A stretch of DNA of 64,000 nt. It comes from Chlorogloeopsis fritschii PCC 6912 (GTDB lineage: Bacteria > Cyanobacteriota > Cyanobacteriia > Cyanobacteriales > Nostocaceae). The notes under the pieces were generated by a model. That model was not told the origin of the DNA and did not search any database. It was given only the letters and a program-made list of their open reading frames with translations. The translations under genes and the position numbers were made by a program. Positions 36,870-45,133 of this stretch are shown here, piece by piece. The stretch covers positions 78,864 to 142,863 of the forward strand of contig NZ_AJLN01000104.1 in NCBI RefSeq assembly GCF_000317285.1, read 5' to 3'. Every line of letters begins with the position of its first letter. Position 1 is the first letter of the stretch.

Positions 36870-37462
36870 AGATAGCTCCTAAGTAAAGCGTGAGAGGCTT
36901 CACAAGAAACCAATAGAATTTCTGTATCCCGATCGCCCAAAGCATCCAAACGATGAGGAATTCCAGCATCGAAATGCGCGGCATCAAAAGGTTGAAGAAT
37001 ATGTTCTTCCTCTCCCAGAGTTAGGCGCAACTCACCAGAGAGAACGTAGAGCCACTCTTCACCTTCATGCTGGTAGAGGCATTCGTTCTGCCTTTGAGCG
37101 GGAATCGTAACGTGAATTGGATGCAGATTAGCCAAACTCCCCTTATTTGAAAGCAAACGGTACAGCAACCCATTTCCCTCATAGACATTCGCATCAACTG
37201 AACGCACTACAACCGCACTGCTTGGAGGTTCAACTTCAAACAAAGCAGCCATTGAAGTGTGATACGTGCGGGCAAGCTCAAACAACACAGCAAGGGAGGG
37301 TTGGCGATCGCCACTTTCGATCCGTGATAGATAGGCTTCTGACAAATTTGTCCGTCTAGCTAGTTCTCCAAGAGTCCATCCTCTTTGAGTTCTGAAGAAA
37401 CGCAATCGGCTTCCTAGCCTAACCAAATCAGATTGCAGGAGAGTTTTATTATCGTTAACCAT
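36866..37462 (-). CDS. XRE-family regulator with cupin domain
   Basis: A 198-aa DNA-binding regulator. Residues about 14-68 form the helix-turn-helix (RTQRGWTLGELARRTNLSEA, YLSRIESGDRQPS). Residues about 110-190 form a cupin sensor barrel (HEGEEWLYVLSGEL, FDAGIPHRLDALG). It is translationally coupled to the MOSC gene. Two identical TTGCC-N5-GGCAA palindromes lie just upstream, the nearest beginning 23 bp before the ATG, so it probably represses its own operon. Confidence 0.92.
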   Translation of the reverse strand: MVNDNKTLLQSDLVRLGSRLRFFRTQRGWTLGELARRTNLSEAYLSRIESGDRQPSLAVLFELARTYHTSMAALFEVEPPSSAVVVRSVDANVYEGNGLLYRLLSNKGSLANLHPIHVTIPAQRQNECLYQHEGEEWLYVLSGELRLTLGEEEHILQPFDAAHFDAGIPHRLDALGDRDTEILLVSCEASHALLRSYL

Positions 37463-37484
37463 GCAATCAGTATATATCGATTTA

Positions 37485-37499
37485 TTGCCTAATGGGCAA
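37485..37499. promoter_or_regulatory. operator-like palindrome 1 of xre-MOSC operon
   Basis: TTGCC-TAATG-GGCAA, a perfect 5+5 inverted repeat with 5-bp spacer. It ends 23 bp from the XRE-cupin start codon and is matched by a second copy 31 bp further upstream. Confidence 0.65.
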
Positions 37500-37515
37500 G
37501 TTTATTCTTATTTAA

Positions 37516-37530
37516 TTGCCCTATAGGCAA
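37516..37530. promoter_or_regulatory. operator-like palindrome 2 of xre-MOSC operon
   Basis: TTGCC-CTATA-GGCAA, the same arms and spacer length as palindrome 1. The 31-bp centre-to-centre distance is about three helical turns, which puts both sites on one face of the DNA. Confidence 0.65.
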
Positions 37531-37576
37531 AATATTGTGTGATACAAAATCCGGTGTATAAATCCCCTTTTTGTGT

Positions 37577-37629
37577 AGCCCGTGCAGACGGGCTTAGTTT
37601 GTATAGCCCCAGGCTTCTAGCCTGTGGGG
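37577..37629. repeat. double hairpin repeat
   Basis: Two hairpins in series: AGCCCGT..ACGGGCT (37577-37594) and GCCCCAGGC..GCCTGTGGGG (37606-37629). It lies between the xre promoter region and the SDR gene's 3' end and may act as a terminator for the SDR gene. A fragment of the same family (GGCTTCTAGCCCGCGTGGG) lies at 47620. Confidence 0.6.
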
Positions 37630-37671
37630 TAAGAGGGGGTATAAATGCGGATTTGGTAACTCCTTCCATAT

Positions 37672-38610
37672 CTATGAATTTGATATCTTTTCTAACCAAT
37701 CAAGCACTGATGAATGTTTAGGTGCCCATCCCAGAAGTTTTCTGGCTTTGTCTGAACGGATACGGCTATTGGAACCAAAAGCAAAGTGAGCCGCCTCTTG
37801 CCCCCATTCTTGAACCGCTTGTTCAATTGTCCAGGTTTGTGCACTACCCTCAAAGCCAAGTTTACGATGGATTGCTTCAGCAATGTTTTTGAAGCTAGCT
37901 TCGCCGTTTTCCAAGAAAAAAAACGATCCGGCTGGCGCTTTCTCAAGTGCAAGCAAGTAGGCGCTGACAAGATCGTCAATGTGGACAGTTGACCAAATGT
38001 TTTCTCCTTTGCCAATATATCTGGCTGCCTGATATTTCTTGGCAACTTCGCTCATCCAAGGAATTTGAATGCTTTCGGTATGCAACCCCCTTCCCTTACC
38101 GTAAATTAAGCAGGGACACATAACCACAGAATGTACTCCTTGGATAACACCTTCAATCACATGAGTATCAATCGCCACTCGCCCAATTTTTTCAAAGCGA
38201 ATTGGACGTGGAATATCTTCATGAAAAATACGAGAACTGTATTCACCAGCAGCGCGATCGCCAACAATACTCGATCCACTTGTGTGAATCAGTTTTTTAC
38301 CTGAACCATCAAGCGCTCGGAGTAGCACCTCCACAGCAAAGGGATCGTCTGCATCTGCGGCATTAATGACAGCATCTGCCGATTGAGCTGTTTGAAAGAG
38401 TACCTGTTCATCGCTCAAAGTTCCAATCACAGGCTCAATTCCCTTTAGTTTGAGTAACTCAGCCTTTTCTGTCGATCTACACAAACCCACTACTGTATGT
38501 CCGGTAGCCACTAATGCTGTAGCAATTGATCCACCAATATAACCGGATGCTCCTGTTAGAAAAATTTTCATCTGTTCGTCCATTATGTAAGGTGCAACTT
38601 GATTATGCAA
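37672..38610 (-). CDS. NAD-dependent epimerase/dehydratase family (extended/atypical SDR)
   Basis: A 312-aa enzyme with the Rossmann motif FLTGASGYIGG right after the start. The Ser of the active site may be in HTSGSSIVGD, but I do not see a clear YxxxK, so it belongs to the atypical SDRs. Start is uncertain: Met at 38610, 38583 or 38571; the Rossmann fold begins directly at 38571. It is divergent from the broken HxlR-type regulator gene, a common arrangement in which the regulator controls the SDR. Confidence 0.82.
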   Translation of the reverse strand: MHNQVAPYIMDEQMKIFLTGASGYIGGSIATALVATGHTVVGLCRSTEKAELLKLKGIEPVIGTLSDEQVLFQTAQSADAVINAADADDPFAVEVLLRALDGSGKKLIHTSGSSIVGDRAAGEYSSRIFHEDIPRPIRFEKIGRVAIDTHVIEGVIQGVHSVVMCPCLIYGKGRGLHTESIQIPWMSEVAKKYQAARYIGKGENIWSTVHIDDLVSAYLLALEKAPAGSFFFLENGEASFKNIAEAIHRKLGFEGSAQTWTIEQAVQEWGQEAAHFAFGSNSRIRSDKARKLLGWAPKHSSVLDWLEKISNS

Positions 38611-38696
38611 AATTGCTTAGGATTACGTAAGAACGGATTTTTCTGTGCGTCAGTAACAGGTGTGTTACCAGCCACCAATCTAGGGAGGAGCCTGTA

Positions 38697-39449
38697 ATGA
38701 GACACGCATCTTATGATGGAGCACAAGGTTGTTACATAGAAGCTGCTTTAGATGTAATTGCAGATAAATGGAAAGGTGTGATTCTTTATCATTTGCTTAA
38801 TGAACCGAAGCGATTTAATGAACTTAAACGCACATTTCCTGAATTGTCGCAGCGGATTTTGACGAGGCAGTTGAGAGAATTAGAAGATGATGGAGTAACC
38901 ATTCCCCACGAATAGAATTCGGGGGCTTTTAGTAGCCCTGAGAAATAGCGGTTGGGTTCCTGTTCAGGTTCCGCAACACTATCCCCGAACCTCTTAGGCG
39001 TGGTTACGATTGTCCAGAGGGTGTACTCACCCCCACGCCCCAGAAAACACATTGGATTGCCCCTAGCAAGCAATGGTTTTCTACCCACTTGCGAGACTAC
39101 ACACCAGTCTCTCATCTACTGGAAAGCCGTTTCTGTTGGGTAAACAGTGCCTTGTCCGATTTCGACTTATCAATATTATCCGATATTTTGGTACTGCACT
39201 CACATGGTGGACGGGGATTAAAATCCCCTTCGGATTTCCTCCCCAGCAATGAAATTGCGGGGCTTCCACCCTCCGAGTTCGGTGATTAGTCGAAAAATTT
39301 ATCCAGAAATACCACCAAAAGTTGAATATTCACTGACAGACTTAGGTAAACAGCTAGAGCCAACCTTACTGTCTCTTGAAAGTTGGGGAATTAAGTATGT
39401 TGAAACAATGAAATATTCAAAGAACATTCCGTCAGAAAAGATTGACTAG
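38697..39449 (+). pseudogene. HxlR-family regulator split by an insertion
   Basis: The 5' part (38697-38897) encodes an HxlR-type winged helix: ALDVIADKWKGVILYHLL, FNELKRTFPELSQRILTRQL, ending RELEDDGV. The 3' part resumes in frame at 39285 with ISRKIYPEIPPKVEYSLTD and runs to 39449. Joined, the two give a full-length protein of about 120 aa. The 387-bp insert brings an in-frame stop after a few codons, so the regulator is truncated within the wing. HxlR proteins usually repress divergent redox genes; here the neighbour is the SDR at 37672-38610. Confidence 0.85.
38898..39284 (-). mobile_element. IS200/IS605-like non-autonomous insertion
   Basis: 387 bp inserted in the HxlR gene, boundaries set by rejoining the host frame (uncertain by 1-2 bases). 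Each end carries a subterminal hairpin: CCCCACGAAT/ATTCGGGGG at the left and CCCCAGCAAT/ATTGCGGGG at the right. There is no visible target duplication. Hairpin ends without inverted repeats are typical of IS200/IS605 and of their small derivatives. No transposase is encoded. On the minus strand a frame ending EPEQEPNRYFSGLLKAPE might be a worn tnpB 3' end; that is a guess. Confidence 0.65.
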
Positions 39450-39695
39450 CAAACTTTGTCTGTTCCCGTGTTCTGCTTGTGCTACTCAGTTTGTACTGAA
39501 GGTAATTTTGTCTAGTTTGTCATCTTGGTTTTGCCCAGCAGAAATTTGCTTGTTATTAATACAAGCGGTAACTATACTTGTGCTAATAACAAGTGAACTC
39601 TGCTGGATAAACTTGCGTCGATTGAGACTATGAATATTTTTCACAGTCCTTAGTTAAAATTAATACAAAACATCATCTGTAAATTATTTTGTATC

Positions 39696-40166
39696 TTAAC
39701 TCAATCGGAGCAGACATTCGAGAATTAATTTTTGGTTGACTAAGGAGTATGGTTGAATTGCCAAGGCACGACGAAAAGCTGCGATCGCTTTAGAATATTC
39801 TCCGAGCGCAGCATAACACAAGCCTAGCCCATGAAGTGCGCCGAAATGAAATGGATTGATCTGAATTGTTACCAAACAATCTGCTAAAGATTTTTCATAT
39901 TTGCCGATGCTATAGTAAAGGTAAGCACGTCGATTCCAGGCTTCAGCAAAGTCTCGTTGCTCGTGGGTTAGTTGGGTTAGCAACGCTTCAGCCTCGTCTG
40001 TATGCCCTGAATCCATTAACTTTTGGCTGCGATCAATCATTTCCAAGCCATATATTCCCTTTTGTTGATACCACAAACGCCAAAGCTTTTTTGTTGCTTG
40101 GTCGCGTACTGTTTCGTCGGGATTTTTCAAAGCTTCAAGTAAAGAACTGACAAATAAAGAATCCAT
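39696..40166 (-). CDS. TPR-repeat protein
   Basis: A 156-aa soluble protein. After an N-terminal helical part, two to three tetratricopeptide repeats run from about residue 72 (AEAWNRRAYLYYSIGKYEKS; GALHGLGLCYAALGEYSKAI; residues of the last repeat include AIQPYS). Such repeats mediate protein contacts; the partner is unknown. There is no signal sequence. It stands alone, about 300 bp from the divergent URC1-like gene. Confidence 0.85.
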   Translation of the reverse strand: MDSLFVSSLLEALKNPDETVRDQATKKLWRLWYQQKGIYGLEMIDRSQKLMDSGHTDEAEALLTQLTHEQRDFAEAWNRRAYLYYSIGKYEKSLADCLVTIQINPFHFGALHGLGLCYAALGEYSKAIAAFRRALAIQPYSLVNQKLILECLLRLS

Positions 40167-40462
40167 GAATTTGAGGTTAGTGATAGTATCTTTAGATTCT
40201 CACAAAATGTTCTCAAAATTTACTTCTTAACTGAGCTTTTAAAATTCGGTTTAAATTGCAAGGTAAGCAAAAAATATGTTAATTGTTGTAGCCTGGAATA
40301 CGATTAATGGCTGACTCAATCTTTAAAGAAGAATACAAAATACAGAATTTAGAATACAGAATGCAATCAAAGGGGGATACCTAGCTTCTATCCACTGTTG
40401 TGTTGACTATTGACGATTCGGTGTTAACTGTTGACTAATAAGAAATATCCCTAAACAAACAG

Positions 40463-41728
40463 GTGACTATGCCAAAGCAAAACAGTGTTTCCAGGCATAT
40501 TGTTCTCACTTCCCACCCCAGTCGCGTTGGCCCCAAACCAATACCTATCAAGTGGGGTGCAAGCGATCCAATGGAAAGAGGCCCCGTCATCGCTACATTG
40601 ACAAAGCAAGCACATCGCAATGTAATTGGCACCCACTCTGGTAGTTATGCAGTTTACCGTGCTTTAGCTGTAGCCAGGGGTGTACTGCAGTCGGATCACA
40701 GGGCGGATCTTACCAATACCTCACCAGTAGAGCATATTGGCCCGCATCCAAGTTGGTTCGATCTTGAAAAAATTGTCTCTGTCGATCCCTTTGGAGCGAT
40801 CGTCGGTGAGGTGTTTACATCCTATTACGAACAGGGATACGATATTCGCCCCACGATCGCCATTACCAAAGCTCATATTAATATGCCCGAACTACAAGAA
40901 GCGGTGGCAAAGGGACGTTTAACAATAGATGGCAAAATAATGAAATCTGGTGGCGATTTGGTAGTTACCAAAGCCGCAATTGAACCGGTTTGGTATTTGC
41001 CGGGAATTGCCAAACGCTTCCAAATTACAGAAGGTGATTTACGCCGCGCTCTATTTGAACAAACTGGAGGAATGTTCCCAGAGCTTGTGACGCGATCTGA
41101 TTTAGAAGTATTTTTACCGCCCATTGGAGGCGTGACAGTTTATATTTTGGGTGATATCGCTGCAATTACTGACCCCAATAAACCCCTAGCGGTAAGGGTA
41201 CACGATGAATGTAACGGTTCCGATGTGTTTGGCTCTGATATTTGTACGTGTCGTCCCTATCTGGTGCATGGCATTGAAGTTTGCGTGCAAACAGCCCAAG
41301 AAGGCGGTGCTGGTGTAATTGTCTATTGTCGTAAGGAAGGACGCGCCTTGGGAGAAGTGACAAAATTCTTAGTTTACAATGCTCGCAAGCGACAAGAAGG
41401 AGGCGATCGCGCTGATGCCTACTTTGAACGTACAGAATGTGTGGCAGGTGTACAGGATATGCGCTTCCAAGAACTAATGCCGGATGTCTTGCATTGGTTG
41501 GGTATTACTCGCATTGACCGGATGGTATCAATGAGTAACATGAAGTACAACGCGATTACGGAAGCGGGAATTGAAATTGTCGAACGCATACCTATTCCAG
41601 AGGATTTGATACCCCAAGATGCACGAGTAGAAATTGAAGCCAAAAAAGCAGCTGGTTATTACACTACAGGAGAGGTGTTAGATTCTAATGGTTTAGGAAG
41701 TGTGAAAGGGCGGGCTTTAACAGATTAG
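40463..41728 (+). CDS. GTP cyclohydrolase II-like URC1 protein (uracil catabolism)
   Basis: A 421-aa protein of the GTP cyclohydrolase II family, longer than RibA (about 200 aa) because of an N-terminal domain of about 215 residues. The zinc cysteines are kept in ECNGSDVFGSDICTCRP. YCRKEGRALGEVTKFLVYNA replaces the usual RxEGRGIG motif. This combination, with DUF1688 next and a uracil phosphoribosyltransferase nearby, fits URC1 of the yeast-type uracil degradation (URC) pathway rather than riboflavin synthesis. DUF1688 starts 139 bp downstream. Confidence 0.85.
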   Translation: MTMPKQNSVSRHIVLTSHPSRVGPKPIPIKWGASDPMERGPVIATLTKQAHRNVIGTHSGSYAVYRALAVARGVLQSDHRADLTNTSPVEHIGPHPSWFDLEKIVSVDPFGAIVGEVFTSYYEQGYDIRPTIAITKAHINMPELQEAVAKGRLTIDGKIMKSGGDLVVTKAAIEPVWYLPGIAKRFQITEGDLRRALFEQTGGMFPELVTRSDLEVFLPPIGGVTVYILGDIAAITDPNKPLAVRVHDECNGSDVFGSDICTCRPYLVHGIEVCVQTAQEGGAGVIVYCRKEGRALGEVTKFLVYNARKRQEGGDRADAYFERTECVAGVQDMRFQELMPDVLHWLGITRIDRMVSMSNMKYNAITEAGIEIVERIPIPEDLIPQDARVEIEAKKAAGYYTTGEVLDSNGLGSVKGRALTD

Positions 41729-41753
41729 TCAATTGTCATTAGTCATTTAGTAG

Positions 41754-41811
41754 GGGCGGGTTTATTTTAGATATTTCGTCATCCTAGAGAGATTGTTGTT
41801 AAAACCCGCCC
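41754..41811. repeat. inverted repeat between URC1-like and DUF1688 genes
   Basis: Ten-base perfect arms GGGCGGGTTT (41754-41763) and AAACCCGCCC (41802-41811) with a 38-base loop. It may be a dispersed repeat or an attenuating hairpin between two genes otherwise expected to be in one operon. Confidence 0.6.
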
Positions 41812-41867
41812 GTACAGTAGTTAGTTCTTCTCTTTGTAAAGGGGTGGATCGTAAAGGATAAATAAAA

Positions 41868-43142
41868 ATGGAAATGGGAACCGCCAAGGAGATGGTGGGC
41901 AAGATGCCCGCCCCACAAGCACTAGGGGAAGAAGGGGAGGTTATAGCTTATTTGCGATCGCCTGTTGCAATTCGGGAACGTTGCCAAGAACTGTTTGAGA
42001 TGGTAGTGGCAGAGCGATCGCCTCATTTTAATTGCAATCTGTCTCAGTTGGAACGGGTGGCAGACTATGTAATTGAGGTGATGCACGAACAATACCCAGA
42101 TCTGCAAATCCCGTTTCACAGTCGTTGGCGACATTTTGAAGCTGGGGGTATACCGCGTTTAGCTCAGTTGGATGAGAAGTTAGCGGGACTAACGCCAACC
42201 CAAAAAGCTGCTGCCAAGTATGATTTGGCAATCATTAGCGTTTTATTAGATGCTGGTGCTGGCGATCGCTGGCACTATTGCGAACAGGATACAAAACTCG
42301 TTTTTAAACGTTCCGAAGGCTTGGCAGTAGCTAGTTTCCAGATGTTTTGTCAAGGAACTTTTGCGAGCGATCGGCATCAGCCCCTGCAAGTAGATGCCCA
42401 ACGATTGCAAGCATTAACTGAACAAGAATTAGCTCAAGGTTTTCAGGCAAATTTAGAAAATCCCTTGGTGGGAATGACTGGGCGGTTAAACTTGTTACAA
42501 CAATTAGGTCAAGTTATACTTGCTTCACCTCAAATGTTTGGAGAGCAAAACCCCCGTCCGGGCAATTTGGTAAATTTCCTTTTAGCACAAGTGAAAAACA
42601 ACCAACTCGCAGCCCAAACTGTGTTAAATGCCGTTTTGGAGGGACTCAGTGATATTTGGCCAGGACGCATAGAAATTGCTGGAGTAAACTTAGGGGATGT
42701 CTGGTATCATCCAGCAGTTAGCAATGATGGCTTGGTGCCATTTCACAAATTATCTCAATGGCTGACTTACTCCCTGTTAGAACCACTACAGGAGCTAGGT
42801 GTAGAAATTACGGGCTTAGACGCTTTAACTGGATTGCCAGAATACCGTAACGGTGGATTATGCCTCGACTTGGGACTAATCAACGTCAAAAATCCAAATA
42901 TTTTTTCCCAATCTCATTCAGTGGCATCGGAAATAATAGTTGAATGGCGTGCTTTGACTGTGATTCTCTTAGATTACATTGCTGCCACAGTGCGAGAAAA
43001 ATTGAGCATGAGTGCCGAAGAATTACCGCTCGTAAAAATTCTACAAGGTGGAACCTGGACAGCCGGACGAAAAATTGCTGCTCAACTGCGAGCAGGTGGC
43101 ATCCCGCCTATACAAATAGAAAGCGATGGAACGGTATTTTAG
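41868..43142 (+). CDS. DUF1688 protein, URC4-like
   Basis: A 424-aa soluble protein of the DUF1688 (URC4/Urg3) family, recognised from YLRSPVAIRERCQELF near residue 27, PFHSRWRHFEAGG, and DAGAGDRWHYCE. The family is required for uracil use through the URC pathway; its biochemical reaction was not settled as far as I know. It follows the URC1-like gene in the same direction. The start is chosen at ATG 41868; an inner Met (MPAPQ) is possible. Confidence 0.88.
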   Translation: MEMGTAKEMVGKMPAPQALGEEGEVIAYLRSPVAIRERCQELFEMVVAERSPHFNCNLSQLERVADYVIEVMHEQYPDLQIPFHSRWRHFEAGGIPRLAQLDEKLAGLTPTQKAAAKYDLAIISVLLDAGAGDRWHYCEQDTKLVFKRSEGLAVASFQMFCQGTFASDRHQPLQVDAQRLQALTEQELAQGFQANLENPLVGMTGRLNLLQQLGQVILASPQMFGEQNPRPGNLVNFLLAQVKNNQLAAQTVLNAVLEGLSDIWPGRIEIAGVNLGDVWYHPAVSNDGLVPFHKLSQWLTYSLLEPLQELGVEITGLDALTGLPEYRNGGLCLDLGLINVKNPNIFSQSHSVASEIIVEWRALTVILLDYIAATVREKLSMSAEELPLVKILQGGTWTAGRKIAAQLRAGGIPPIQIESDGTVF

Positions 43143-43183
43143 CTATGAGCGCCATTTATCTTTTGTAATTAACGGGAATCTTA

Positions 43184-43255
43184 AAGCTTCTGAGACTGCT
43201 TCTATATTGAGTTTCGATGAAACTAAATATTAAACATAGCTCGTTCCAGAAGCTT
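43184..43255 (-). other. stem-loop structure after peptide gene
   Basis: Outer arms AAGCTTCTG (43184-43192) and CAGAAGCTT (43247-43255) enclose a smaller hairpin GTTTC/GAAAC near 43211. It lies just beyond the stop of the minus-strand peptide gene and could form its transcript end. Confidence 0.4.
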
Positions 43256-43263
43256 ATATAAAA

Positions 43264-43443
43264 TTAGTTTGCAGTACGATTGAGCGGATAGTTAACAGAA
43301 CTTTCTACAGTAGATTGGGTAGACATCAATCTTCCACCACTACCGTGGCAGGCTTGTGCAAGTAACAATATACTGATTGGTAAAGAAAGTGAGAAAATTC
43401 TTTTCCAGTGTATATTGTTCATAGCAGTAATTCCACTCTTCAT
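43264..43443 (-). CDS. 59-aa secreted or lipidated peptide, candidate cyclic-peptide precursor
   Basis: Minus-strand frame of 59 codons, preceded by AAGGAG eight bases before its ATG. The product has a Lys-Arg start, a hydrophobic helix (IFSLSLPISILLLAQAC) ending in a lipobox-like Cys near residue 32, and a 27-residue polar tail starting HGSGGRLMST and ending NYPLNRTAN. No family was recognised. The flavin monooxygenase lies 133 bp upstream on the same strand. The same 49-bp block found before the cyclic-peptide exporter lies 59 bp before this start. I infer a peptide precursor or small lipoprotein of that system. Confidence 0.6.
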   Translation of the reverse strand: MKSGITAMNNIHWKRIFSLSLPISILLLAQACHGSGGRLMSTQSTVESSVNYPLNRTAN

Positions 43444-43502
43444 AATTTCAACTCCTTGATTTCAAGTGTTCTGTTATCTTTATAGAATTTGCAAATATAA
43501 AA

Positions 43503-43551
43503 GTCGATACAGAAAAGTTAAGGAATTGAATGTGGAAGTAAACTTAACTTG
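43503..43551 (-). promoter_or_regulatory. shared upstream block, peptide-gene copy
   Basis: A 49-bp block whose minus-strand end reads TTCCTTAACTTTTCTGTATC then GAC, 59 bp before the peptide ATG. The first 23 bases from the gene-proximal end are identical to the block at 45018-45065, and the far ends share CAAGTTAAGT. Tandem 12-bp AACTTAACTT units extend it to about 43560. Likely a common activator or repressor site. Confidence 0.7.
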
Positions 43552-43576
43552 TAACTTAACTTTTATAGCATCATTC

Positions 43577-44863
43577 TTAATTAGGTGGAACTCTTAAAGT
43601 ATTGAGGCAATAAAATTGACTTTTCATTAATTGCAAGGCAATTTTTTTCCCAGTATACCAACCGTAATATCCATAAGTTGCAGATCTAGCAACGATTTTC
43701 TCAAAACCGACAAAGTAGAGTGTTGGATCAACAATAGATTGACACTTACCATCTGTTTTTGGTAGATACCTATCATTTATATTGAGATATAATTCAGGCT
43801 GTTTCAATATTTTATTAATGCCAGGACGAAAACCAGTACCTAAAATAATTGCATCGTAATTTTGTAATTCTCCATTGGCAAAAATTACGTCTGTTTTTGT
43901 GAGTTGCTGAATCCTACTGGTGATTACCTGAATATTTCCTTGTTTGATTTGTTTGACAGTACCTCTATCTACCCACGCAACCCGACCTTGATTAACTTCC
44001 ACATCCATTGGCCCTTTATCTTCTGGATAGATAGAGTATGCACTCAAATCTAAAGCAAAACGTTGAATAAATTTATCAGTTTCATTTATTTCTGCTTGTA
44101 GTTCCTCTGTAGATAAATCTATTGCTTTCTCCATCATTTCCATTCTTTTATCTGTTTTATCTTTATCAAATAAGCGTTTGAACTTTGTTCTCCATCGCCA
44201 TAACCAATATTGGAGCGATCGCAGTCTAGGGTAAAGAGGGAATATCCAGCGTTTGCCACGAATTAGCATATGTATAGAAGCAGCACCATGTTCGTATAAA
44301 TCTAGTGCTATTTCTGCTGCCGAATTTCCCGAACCAATAACTAAAACTTTCTTATTCTGATAAGGAATACCATTTTTGTAGGCGCTACTATGAATAATCT
44401 CACCTGAAAAATATTCTTGCCCAAAGAAATGTGGTATTACAGGTTCATTGGTGAGTCCAGTACAGATCACAAGAATTTTACATTTTAAAACATCTTTGTT
44501 TGTTTCTATCTGCCAGCGATAGTCTATTTGATTAGAACTTTTAATTTTGGTAATATTTTGAACTTCTTCACCAAAACGAATATGAGAATCAACTTGAAAA
44601 TGGCGTGCATATTCTGTTAAATACTCCACTATTTCATCTTTCGTTTTAAATGTAGAATATTTTCTCTTTCCCTCAAAAAAAGGTAGAGTAAAATAGGGGT
44701 TTTGACTAATTAATCGCTCATAGGCATTTTTCCAGATAGTGGCAACAGTTTCACCCTTCTCTATGACGATGAAATTATCAATTCCAAATTTTTTTAAACT
44801 TGCAGCTACAGTAATACCGCAAAAACCAGCCCCAATAACAATAACGTCTAGCTCAGTGTTCAT
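43577..44863 (-). CDS. flavin-containing monooxygenase
   Basis: A 428-aa FAD/NADPH enzyme. The FAD motif GAGFCG (residues about 12-17), the monooxygenase fingerprint FSGEIIHSSAY (FxGxxxHxxxY), the NADPH motif GSGNSAAE and the late ILGTGFRP segment are all present, so it should oxygenate a small molecule or peptide, much like YUCCA/FMO enzymes. It lies between the peptide gene and the cyclic-peptide exporter and is on the same strand as the peptide gene. A tailoring role in that cassette is inference; the A+T content matches the cassette rather than the URC genes. Confidence 0.88.
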   Translation of the reverse strand: MNTELDVIVIGAGFCGITVAASLKKFGIDNFIVIEKGETVATIWKNAYERLISQNPYFTLPFFEGKRKYSTFKTKDEIVEYLTEYARHFQVDSHIRFGEEVQNITKIKSSNQIDYRWQIETNKDVLKCKILVICTGLTNEPVIPHFFGQEYFSGEIIHSSAYKNGIPYQNKKVLVIGSGNSAAEIALDLYEHGAASIHMLIRGKRWIFPLYPRLRSLQYWLWRWRTKFKRLFDKDKTDKRMEMMEKAIDLSTEELQAEINETDKFIQRFALDLSAYSIYPEDKGPMDVEVNQGRVAWVDRGTVKQIKQGNIQVITSRIQQLTKTDVIFANGELQNYDAIILGTGFRPGINKILKQPELYLNINDRYLPKTDGKCQSIVDPTLYFVGFEKIVARSATYGYYGWYTGKKIALQLMKSQFYCLNTLRVPPN

Positions 44864-45017
44864 GAAATTAACTTGAGTACAAATCTTAATTATTCACTTT
44901 ATAAAACTTGAGGTTTTAATTAACAATACAGATAAATTAAGTAATTTCAGACAATAAAAAACTTAATTTTTGATTTTCTTTAGCTTTTACCGCAAAATCC
45001 TTTATTTAATCATTTTG

Positions 45018-45065
45018 CAAGTTAAGTTACTTTCTTTCCCATTTCCTTAACTTTTCTGTATCGAC
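45018..45065 (+). promoter_or_regulatory. shared upstream block, exporter-gene copy
   Basis: A 48-bp block ending TTCCTTAACTTTTCTGTATC then GAC, 68 bp before the exporter start. In the direction of transcription it has the same order and nearly the same distance to the start as the copy before the peptide gene. The middle (about 15 bases) differs, and the outer parts match. Confidence 0.7.
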
Positions 45066-45133
45066 ACAGGAGTTGTCATATTCTATATATAAACAACAAG
45101 ATTATTCTTATATATCTGTTAGGTAAGATTTAT

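Noticed and set aside
38952..39289. Short frames inside the HxlR insertion
   Set aside because: They are read-through of a non-coding mobile element.
43503..45065. Invertible DNA segment (phase switch) around the FMO gene
   Set aside because: No recombinase is nearby and the repeats fit better as promoters of outward-facing genes; kept only as an alternative in the findings.
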